Part shown: positions 7,893 through 14,150 of the stretch, piece after piece
Layout of the letters: every line of letters begins with the position of its first letter
How positions within the stretch are numbered: the stretch's first letter is position 1
Assembly: GCA_030832235.1 (NCBI GenBank)
Contig: JAURJO010000023.1
Location: 1-21,565, forward strand
Source of the DNA: Verrucomicrobiota bacterium
GTDB lineage: Bacteria; Verrucomicrobiota; Verrucomicrobiia; Opitutales; Opitutaceae
Reading direction: 5' to 3'
Length of the DNA stretch: 21,565 bases
Program-made: the position numbers and the translations under genes
Notes under the pieces: model-generated
What the model was told of the DNA's origin: nothing
The model's input: only the letters and a program-made list of their open reading frames with translations
The model's database searches: none

Positions 7893-9658
7893 GCCGGCAC
7901 GGCTTCAGGGACGATTCGGGGCGCGGCGCGGTTGGCCGCCTCCTGCTCCTTGCACCAGCCCTTGATTTCGACATCGTTGAAAATCTTCCCGAGTACGCGG
8001 CGGAGCAGGCCCTTGAGGTTGTGGTTTTCGAGATCGTGCAGGGAGCGGATGGCCTCCTCCTTGAACGTGCCAAGCAACACCTCGGCCCGCTCGACGGCGC
8101 CCAATTCGCGGTAAAGGGCCTCGACGGCCGCGGGCGTGAGACCCTCCGGCCACGTGCGGCTCCAGAGCGCGGCGAGCTGATCCTTCGTCGCACCCTTGGC
8201 CTTCTCGTGGGCCACCGCGAGCAGCAGACTGGGACGCAGGCCGGCAATGTCGTTGGTCTCGCCGCCAAGGCCGAGGTCGCTGAGGTCGTCGCGAATCTGG
8301 TAGGCGACCCCGAGCGCCTCGCTGTAGCGACCCAGCACGTCGGACACCTCGTCGTGCGCCGCGATCCCCGCGTAGAGCGACCCGAGCCGCAGGGCGACCT
8401 CGAAGGCCGGCGCGGTCTTACGGCGGAAGATATCGAGCACGGCGTTGGCCCGGAGCGGTTCCGGGTGGCGGGCCCAGCACAGTTCGGCACCTTGGCCGCG
8501 GCAGAGCTGGCGCTGGCCGTCCGCGGCGACCTTGAGCAGGCGTACGCGTTGCTCGGCTGACACCTGGCATGAAGCAAGCAGGCGGTAACCCTCGCCGATC
8601 AGGAGGTCGCCGACGTTGAGGGCCACGGCGACCCCGTGCTCCTCGTGCAAGGTCTTCTCACCGTAGCGGAAGGCGTCGTTATCCTCGATGTCGTCATGGA
8701 TGAGCGAAGCCTTGTGGAAACACTCCACGGCGACAGCCACCTTGCGGAGATCGTCGGGCCGGGGCGCACCGGGGCTTCCGCTGCGCAACGCCTGGTACGC
8801 GGAGGCGACGAGAAAAGGGCGCCAGCGCTTGCCGGCGCGGGCGAGCCACTCGCGCGCGATCCGCTCGGTCTCACCCTCGGCGGTGCCCATGATGAGCTCG
8901 AGCGACGGGGGCGTGAACCAGAGATCGACCTCCTCATGCAGGGCGCCGAGGTCGAGCCGGCGTGTGCGGTCCTCGCTGGAAAGGTGGATGTATTCCCAGA
9001 CCCAATCGAGGTCGACCGTGGTGTCGATGCAGTCATCCTGAAGCAGCGGCACGGCCACCCCGGGAATGGCCGCGGCCTCCATGTACGGGAAGGCCTGCTC
9101 CAGCACGCTGAGGCAGCTCACGCCGACGATGGCGTCGATCTTGCCCGTCTGGATGATCGACATGACGACCGCGCTGCCTTCGGCGACGAGCACGGCGTAG
9201 CCGAGCTTTTCGGCCTCGGCCGTGAGGTCCTGGATGGTGCAAAGACCGCATTGCTTGCAGAGGAGACCGAACTCGTCGAACGGCGCCGGGCACTTGCTCT
9301 CGACGCGCATGCATTTCGGAAGGAGCAGCAGACGCCTCTCGAACGGCACGGCCGCGAGCGACTCACGCCAGATCTCATTGTTGAGCAGCACGCCGAGGTA
9401 ATCGCGGTAAACAGGATTGCAGCCCAGCCGGGCCGTCAGGTGGTCGGCGTGCTCGCGCAGCTCCGTCATCGGCAGCGGCGGCACCGGGTTCACCTCCGCG
9501 ACGTAGTCGCGCACCGCGTGCAGGAGTCGGGTGCGCTCGAAGGGGGTCGGCGGGATGTTCGCCTTCGGGGTGCGGAAGCGCTGTTGCACCGCATGGCGGG
9601 GCACGGCCATCGCGGCGAGGGGTTCGGCGGACAGCGGCGCGGGAGGGGCGGCGTTCAT
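7889..9658 (-). CDS. DUF116 domain fused to polyprenyl (isoprenyl) diphosphate synthase (589 aa)
   Basis: Two domains are joined in one frame. Residues ~70-225 match DUF116 (Pfam PF01976), with cysteines C116, C123, C134, C137, C140 and C182 ('CKQCGLC' at 134-140, 'GVSCL' at 179-183), a likely metal or Fe-S site. Residues ~255-560 are an all-alpha trans-isoprenyl diphosphate synthase: GKRWRP (276-281), the first Asp-rich motif DDIED (322-326), KTAPAFE (414-420) and the second Asp-rich motif RDDLSD (456-461). The synthase condenses IPP with allylic diphosphates. Both Asp motifs are intact, so activity is likely; chain length cannot be read safely. I chose ATG at 9658; a TTG at 9694, directly abutting the upstream stop, would add 12 residues. 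It lies 36 bp after the radical SAM gene and overlaps the toroid gene. The final ~30 residues are alanine- and charge-rich without a match. Confidence 0.9.
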   Translation of the reverse strand: MNAAPPAPLSAEPLAAMAVPRHAVQQRFRTPKANIPPTPFERTRLLHAVRDYVAEVNPVPPLPMTELREHADHLTARLGCNPVYRDYLGVLLNNEIWRESLAAVPFERRLLLLPKCMRVESKCPAPFDEFGLLCKQCGLCTIQDLTAEAEKLGYAVLVAEGSAVVMSIIQTGKIDAIVGVSCLSVLEQAFPYMEAAAIPGVAVPLLQDDCIDTTVDLDWVWEYIHLSSEDRTRRLDLGALHEEVDLWFTPPSLELIMGTAEGETERIAREWLARAGKRWRPFLVASAYQALRSGSPGAPRPDDLRKVAVAVECFHKASLIHDDIEDNDAFRYGEKTLHEEHGVAVALNVGDLLIGEGYRLLASCQVSAEQRVRLLKVAADGQRQLCRGQGAELCWARHPEPLRANAVLDIFRRKTAPAFEVALRLGSLYAGIAAHDEVSDVLGRYSEALGVAYQIRDDLSDLGLGGETNDIAGLRPSLLLAVAHEKAKGATKDQLAALWSRTWPEGLTPAAVEALYRELGAVERAEVLLGTFKEEAIRSLHDLENHNLKGLLRRVLGKIFNDVEIKGWCKEQEAANRAAPRIVPEAVPA

Positions 9659-9694
9659 CGGGGTATTTGGGGTCCTTGGAAGGCGTTGTGCCAA

Positions 9695-10948
9695 CTATTC
9701 TCTGGTCGCCAACACGGCGCGCAACCGGCGCGCCCGGTCCTCGGCGTCGTGGGCGACGTCACGGTAGGCGCCGAAATCGTGGAACCAGTATTTTTTCGCG
9801 AGGCGGTACATCCAGTGCTTCTCCGGCACCTCCTCGCCCGGCAGCCACTGCGAGTACCGCGGGGTGATCGCGTCGAGCTCGGCCATCGCCGTGCCGCGCA
9901 CCGTCGTGTCGCGCGCACCGTGCTTGCGCACGATGTCCTTCACGAGGTCGGGTCGCTCCAGCACGACGCAACCGCGGGTGTGCCGCGCGCTGAGCTCGCG
10001 GAAATCCTTCAGAAAGGTGCTCGTGCGCATCGTCTCAACAACGCCGCGCGGATCGCGGATGTCCTCCACCGCGAACTGCAGGATCGGGCACGGCTCGATG
10101 TCTCCGCGCGGGCTCACGTGGTGGCTGATGCCGGTCGACATCGGGCAGAGCGCCCGGCCGTCGTGGTCGTAATAGGCGTCCACGATCGCGATGGGCAGGC
10201 GGGCACGGGCGTCGGTGACGAAGCGCCGGATGCGCACCAGCTGCTCCGGCGTGAGCGCGAGATCGAAGTTGGGCTGCGGACCGACCGGCCGGTAGCCGTG
10301 GAACCACGCGTAGTGCACGCCGCGGCGGATGAGCTCGCGGAGCCAGTCCTCGGTGAGCAGGTCGTCGATGTTGCTGCGGCAGAGGCTGGTCGCGACGCCG
10401 GTGAGCAACCCGGCCTCCACGCAGGCCTCGAGGCCGCGGAGCGTGCGGGCAAACACGTCCTTCCGGCCACGGCGCTCGTCACTGACGACCTCGCGTCCTT
10501 CGATCGAGATCAGCGGCGTCGCGTTACCTAGCCGCCGGAGGCGCTCCGCCACCTGCGGGGTGATCGCCTGACCGTTGGTGAAGATCTGGAAATAGCATTC
10601 CGGATGCGCCTCGAGGATCGTGAAGAGTTCCGGGTGGAGGAACGGCTCGCCCCCGAGGATGCCGAAGAACGCGTTGCCGTGGCGCTTGGCGTCGGTGATC
10701 ACACGGTTCAGCGCGTCGACATCGATGGCGTCGCGGGCGGTGACGTCGACCCAGCACCCCTGGCAGCGCAGGTTGCAGGTGTTGATGATCGAAAGGTGGA
10801 GGAAGGCCGGGAAATACTCGCCGCGCTTCAGCCGTCGCTTGAATTTCTCGACCGAGATCATGCCCTTCAGGCCGAAGTTCCACGCGAACTTCCACAAGCA
10901 TTTCGGGTCCGCGGAGCGGACCGTGCGGTAGACGAGGGCGGGCAGCAT
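9695..10948 (-). CDS. radical SAM enzyme with C-terminal cysteines (417 aa)
   Basis: CNLRCQGC gives the CX3CX2C [4Fe-4S]/SAM motif at C58, C62 and C65, followed by GGEP at 99-102 for SAM binding. Additional cysteines at C268, C287 and C327 in the C-terminal half could bind an auxiliary cluster in SPASM-like fashion, although the spacing is not canonical. ATG at 10948 was chosen because an AGAGGT ribosome-binding site sits about 9 bases upstream; the frame is open back to 11026 but would overlap the ferredoxin gene. It starts 7 bp after the ferredoxin stop and is followed by the DUF116-prenyl synthase gene, so these products probably act together. The role is inferred as radical modification of a terpenoid, a lipid or a carrier-bound substrate. 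It is not clearly HpnH, the adenosylhopane radical SAM enzyme, whose flanking sequence differs. Confidence 0.9.
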   Translation of the reverse strand: MLPALVYRTVRSADPKCLWKFAWNFGLKGMISVEKFKRRLKRGEYFPAFLHLSIINTCNLRCQGCWVDVTARDAIDVDALNRVITDAKRHGNAFFGILGGEPFLHPELFTILEAHPECYFQIFTNGQAITPQVAERLRRLGNATPLISIEGREVVSDERRGRKDVFARTLRGLEACVEAGLLTGVATSLCRSNIDDLLTEDWLRELIRRGVHYAWFHGYRPVGPQPNFDLALTPEQLVRIRRFVTDARARLPIAIVDAYYDHDGRALCPMSTGISHHVSPRGDIEPCPILQFAVEDIRDPRGVVETMRTSTFLKDFRELSARHTRGCVVLERPDLVKDIVRKHGARDTTVRGTAMAELDAITPRYSQWLPGEEVPEKHWMYRLAKKYWFHDFGAYRDVAHDAEDRARRLRAVLATRE

Positions 10949-10955
10949 CGCGCGG

Positions 10956-11810
10956 CTACCTCTGCTGGACGGCGAGCGCAGCCTGAGCCTTGGCGCGCGC
11001 CTCGCCGGCGCGGCGCAGGATCTCATCGGGTGTCGGCAGGCTCATCAGCACCTCGGCCGGGATGTCACCAGCCTGGGCGAGCTTGGTCAGGCACTTCTGG
11101 CGTTCGTTCAGGGCCTTGTCGGAGTCGCGTTCCTTGGAGAAGCGCGACTGCGCCCGTTCGCTGCGCTGCCGCAGCATCGAGTAGATGTCGCCGCCGAGCA
11201 GGGCCGAGATGTCGATCTTCATCTTCTCGCGCTGCAGGTCGGAGTCCTTGACCACGTCGCCGTTGATCGGCCCCGCCTTGTACTTCGGGAACATGATCGC
11301 GGCCTCGGGGCAGACGCGCGAACAGGCGGGGCAGTTGGTTTTGCAGTTGTCCTGGTTCTGGACCTGGATGTGGCCCTCGTCGTCGGCGCCGTACACGCCG
11401 AAGAGGCAGAAGCTCAGGCACTGCATGCAATTCGTGCAGCGGTCGTAATCGATGACGGGAAACCACGGTTTCCACGCGCCCGGCGCCGGAGCCTGCCGCT
11501 CGGAGCGCGCGGCCTCCACCTCGGCGGCGACCTGCTCGGCGTCGAGGCCCGTGATGTCGCGCACCCGCACCTGACCGTTGGAGGTGCCCGCGGAAAAATC
11601 CGCCGCCTTTTCGCCCCCAAAGCGACCGAGCACCAGCGCCGCGCTGTCGTCCGCCGGCGCGGTGCGGCCCGCTCCACCCACTCGGGTGATCGCGAAGCCC
11701 TGCTGCAGGAGGCGTGAGACCGCGGCGAACCGCTGTTCCCCTTCAAGCGGGGTCGAGTCCCGGCCCTCGTAGAGAACCACCCGCAACGGTTTCTGGTCGC
11801 GTATCGACAT
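10956..11810 (-). CDS. two-cluster [4Fe-4S] ferredoxin-like protein with long N- and C-terminal extensions (284 aa)
   Basis: The central core carries C125, C128, C131 and C135 (CTNCMQCLSFC) and C156, C160, C163 and C167 (CKTNCPACSRVC), followed by PEAAIMFP. These are two ligand sets for [4Fe-4S] clusters, the first with ferredoxin spacing and the second with a CX3CX2CX3C variant. About 115 residues precede the core, including 'LRVVLYEGRD' and 'LVLGRFGGEK', which may form a separate alpha/beta domain. About 110 charged helical residues follow. It is a cytoplasmic electron carrier in all likelihood. It sits between a small cysteine-rich protein (10-bp gap) and the radical SAM gene (7-bp gap), so it is a good candidate for the electron donor of that enzyme. 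The long flanks are unusual for a simple ferredoxin and suggest a docking role. Confidence 0.87.
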   Translation of the reverse strand: MSIRDQKPLRVVLYEGRDSTPLEGEQRFAAVSRLLQQGFAITRVGGAGRTAPADDSAALVLGRFGGEKAADFSAGTSNGQVRVRDITGLDAEQVAAEVEAARSERQAPAPGAWKPWFPVIDYDRCTNCMQCLSFCLFGVYGADDEGHIQVQNQDNCKTNCPACSRVCPEAAIMFPKYKAGPINGDVVKDSDLQREKMKIDISALLGGDIYSMLRQRSERAQSRFSKERDSDKALNERQKCLTKLAQAGDIPAEVLMSLPTPDEILRRAGEARAKAQAALAVQQR

Positions 11811-11820
11811 GGAAGCGGGG

Positions 11821-12234
11821 CTAGGACGCCGGTGAACTGGTCGAGGTTGCCGCCGCCGATGATTTATCGGGCGGGAGGTTGGTTTGGAGGTCGTCCGCGA
11901 GCAGGCGCGCCGCGGCAGCGTCCTCGGGGAGTTCGCGCAGATTGACTACCTCGGTGGCACCGGGATCGAGCGGGCTGCCGGCCGAGGCGAAAAGCCACTT
12001 CACGGCGCGCGGGTAACAGGCGGCGATTTTCACTCCGGGTCCGCGCGCGAGTCGCGCCAAGGCCGGGTCGCGACGGGCCGAGAGCTCGCAGAGGTCGGCC
12101 ACGGCCTCGAAAGACCGCCCGGAATCACACAGCCGGCGCAACACGCCCGCCTTCACCGCCGGATCAATGATCTGCGCGTAGGTGCAGTGGCAGTACAGGA
12201 TGCCGGGGGCAGGGGTGTTGTCCGCTGGTGGCAT
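11821..12234 (-). CDS. small conserved-looking five-cysteine protein, function unknown (137 aa)
   Basis: I do not recognise a named family. Cysteines stand at 15 and 17 (YCHCTYA), 36 (LRRLCDSG), 49 (ADLCELSAR) and 73 (KIAACYPRAVKWLF), within an otherwise helical 85-residue core. The patterned C-x-C and the ACYPR motif suggest a metal or Fe-S ligand set or a redox-active thiol site. The last ~40 residues are low-complexity (Ala, Ser, Thr, Pro) and probably disordered. There is no signal peptide or membrane segment. It sits between the GcvH-like gene (12-bp gap) and the ferredoxin-like gene (10-bp gap), which makes a role in the same electron or sulfur transfer chain likely. The start is ATG at 12234. 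That it is a real gene rests on tight operon spacing and the cysteine pattern. Confidence 0.75.
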   Translation of the reverse strand: MPPADNTPAPGILYCHCTYAQIIDPAVKAGVLRRLCDSGRSFEAVADLCELSARRDPALARLARGPGVKIAACYPRAVKWLFASAGSPLDPGATEVVNLRELPEDAAAARLLADDLQTNLPPDKSSAAATSTSSPAS

Positions 12235-12246
12235 GGGCGGTGGGGA

Positions 12247-12711
12247 CTACTCACCCTTCTGCTGCTGCAGCATCCGGTCAATGGTCGCGTTGAGGAGATC
12301 CACGTACTCGAGGGCGGGCATGCAGCTGCGGTCCGGCACACCGCGCACACGGTAAAGCCATCCCGTCTGGTAGGGATCGTCGTGGATGCGGTCGAGATGG
12401 CCGGCCAGCTCCGGATTGCCGCCCTCGAACACGCCTTCGACGACGCAGTAGATGTCGCTGATCGCCTTGAAGCCCTCGATCCACCCCAGGATCGTCCCGG
12501 GCCGCACCGCCTCCCCGGGCTTGGTCTCGAAACCCTGGTCGACGAGCTCACCGAGCATGCGGACCGCGAACTTCGTGAACCCCACGCGCCACACACCACC
12601 TTCCTCGGGAAACAGCCAGAAGTGCGAGGGCGAATACATCGCGCCGGCCGGAAGCCGCGTCACGAAATGGGAGCGCTTGAAGGGGATTGTCTGGGGCTGC
12701 GCGTCGCTCAT
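12247..12711 (-). CDS. GcvH-like lipoyl-domain protein (154 aa)
   Basis: The sequence follows the glycine cleavage H-protein fold: 'YSPSHFWLF' (26-34), 'WRVGFTKFAVRMLGELV' (41-57), 'GWIEGFKAISDIYCVVEG' (76-93) and 'DDPYQTGWLYRV' (111-122). K82 lies in the FKAISDIY turn, matching the lipoylated lysine of ESVKAVSDLY in true H proteins. The N-terminal 'ES' is replaced by 'EG', and an extra ~30-residue C-terminal helix is present. No gcvT or gcvP is nearby, and it heads an operon of redox and isoprenoid genes. It may therefore be a dedicated lipoyl carrier, as in the lipoate-binding LbpA proteins of the sHdr system, rather than part of glycine cleavage. ATG at 12711 is chosen; GGAGGT lies 13 bases upstream. 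An alternative ATG at 12735 adds 8 residues. Confidence 0.85.
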   Translation of the reverse strand: MSDAQPQTIPFKRSHFVTRLPAGAMYSPSHFWLFPEEGGVWRVGFTKFAVRMLGELVDQGFETKPGEAVRPGTILGWIEGFKAISDIYCVVEGVFEGGNPELAGHLDRIHDDPYQTGWLYRVRGVPDRSCMPALEYVDLLNATIDRMLQQQKGE

Positions 12712-12989
12712 GCCTGCCGCGCGAACCTCCGTCATCGGGCGGCGATGGCAAGGAGCGAGTTGGCGATTTCGGTGTGGCCGGAGGTCGCCGGCACGGCCAA
12801 GGCTCCGCGCGGCAAGCCGGACCCGGTATGCAACGCCAAGGTCTGGCATCGTTTTTCCGCACGATTTCCCACCCTCACTCCCCCAGTCCCTTCGTCCCCT
12901 TCTCCACCTCACCCTCCCTCTTTCTTCCCGGCGCGACGTAGCCAGAACTTGGTTTCGGTTGCGACCGAGCCGCCCTGGGTGTTCCCCCG
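12712..12989. promoter_or_regulatory. 278-bp divergent intergenic region, likely promoters of both terpenoid-type operons
   Basis: This gap separates the minus-strand GcvH-like operon from the plus-strand cysteine desulfurase/cyclase pair, so promoters for both must lie in or near it. I cannot point to a convincing -35/-10 pair. From about 12865 to 12930 the plus strand is almost wholly C and T, so a minus-strand transcript starting to its right would have a purine-rich leader. No open reading frame here looks coding. Confidence 0.5.
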
Positions 12990-14150
12990 TTGATCTACCT
13001 CGACCATAACGCCAGCTCACCGCTTCTGCCGGCCGCACGGGAGGCATGGCTCGACGCCGCCGAACGTTTCCCCGGCAACCCCTCAAGCCCGCACCGCTCC
13101 GGCGCGCGGGCCGAGTACGCGCTCGAGGATGCGCGGCACCGTCTCGCGGCACGGCTCGGATGCCGAAACACCGACCTGATCTGGACCAGCGGGGCCACAG
13201 AGGGATGCGCGACGGCGATCCACCACGCGGGGCAGGCCGCCGGTCCGGGCGCGGTAGCCTGGGTGAGCGCGATCGAGCACCCCGCGGTGCACGAGAACGC
13301 GCGGCGTTTTTTTGCGGGACGCATCGAGAAAATCCCGGTCGATGCGCGCGGAGTGGTGGAGGTCGGCTGGCTGCGGGAACAGCGGCGCCGGGAAAGTCCG
13401 GCCCTCGTGGCAGTGATGGCCGCGAACAACGAGACCGGCGTGTTGCAGCCTTGGCGCGAAGTGCGCGACTGGTGCATCGCCGAGCGCATCCCGTTCTTCT
13501 GCGACGCCACCCAAGTGTGCGGCCGCATGCCGGTCGACGGTCTTGGCGCGTGCGATCTCGCGGCGGGGAGCGCACACAAGTTCGGCGGGCCGCGCGGCGT
13601 GGGCTTCCTCAAGGTGCCTGCCACCGGCGATTTTCACGCACTGGTGCACGGCGGAAAACAAGCGGAGGGGCGCCGCGCGGGCACGGAAAACGTCACCGGC
13701 GTGCTGGCGATGATCGCGGCACTGGAATGGTGCGAGGCGCGGATCGCCGCAGGCGAGGCGGCGGGACACGCCGCGTGGAGAGACTCGTTCGAAGCCGCGG
13801 TGACGGCTGCGCTACCGGGAACACGGGTCGTCGGCGCAGGGGCACCGCGGCTCTGGAACACCTCAAGCCTTCTGCTGCCCGCGGCCGATTGCCGTCAACG
13901 CTGGGTGGTCCGGCTCGACAAGGCGGGCTTCGCGGTCTCGACCGGCTCGGCGTGCGCGAGCGGTTCGGAGGAACCGTCGCACGTCCTCACTGCGATGGGC
14001 GTCTCCGCTTCCGAGGCCGGACGCGCGGTGCGGGTGAGCGCCGGTTGGAGCACGACCGAGGCGGAGTGGACGGCCCTGCGGGATGCGATGGGAAAAGTTT
14101 GGGCGGCGAGCCGCGCGACAGACGGTTCCGGCGAAGGCGAGTCCCGGTGA
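12990..14150 (+). CDS. cysteine desulfurase, NifS/IscS type (386 aa)
   Basis: This is a class V aminotransferase-fold PLP enzyme that removes sulfur from L-cysteine as an enzyme persulfide. Visible landmarks are YLDHNASSP (3-11), TSGATEG (66-72), EHP (96-98, with H97 over PLP), the SAHKFGGPRGVG lysine loop with K197 as the PLP Schiff-base lysine, EGRRAGTENV (226-235), and the active-site loop STGSACASG with catalytic C322. Length is normal for the family. The TTG at 12990 is taken as start because MIYLDHNA is the canonical N-terminus. The stop overlaps the cyclase start by 4 bp (GTGA), so both are probably translated together. There is no IscU or suf gene beside it, so sulfur is probably supplied to the divergent Fe-S/radical SAM proteins or a pathway-specific acceptor rather than to a general assembly system. 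Confidence 0.94.
   Translation: MIYLDHNASSPLLPAAREAWLDAAERFPGNPSSPHRSGARAEYALEDARHRLAARLGCRNTDLIWTSGATEGCATAIHHAGQAAGPGAVAWVSAIEHPAVHENARRFFAGRIEKIPVDARGVVEVGWLREQRRRESPALVAVMAANNETGVLQPWREVRDWCIAERIPFFCDATQVCGRMPVDGLGACDLAAGSAHKFGGPRGVGFLKVPATGDFHALVHGGKQAEGRRAGTENVTGVLAMIAALEWCEARIAAGEAAGHAAWRDSFEAAVTAALPGTRVVGAGAPRLWNTSSLLLPAADCRQRWVVRLDKAGFAVSTGSACASGSEEPSHVLTAMGVSASEAGRAVRVSAGWSTTEAEWTALRDAMGKVWAASRATDGSGEGESR

Noticed and set aside
13046..14146. Upstream extension of the terpene cyclase frame (to 1018 aa)
   Set aside because: It overlaps the cysteine desulfurase, is Arg/Gly-rich shadow sequence, and the GTGA overlap marks the true start.
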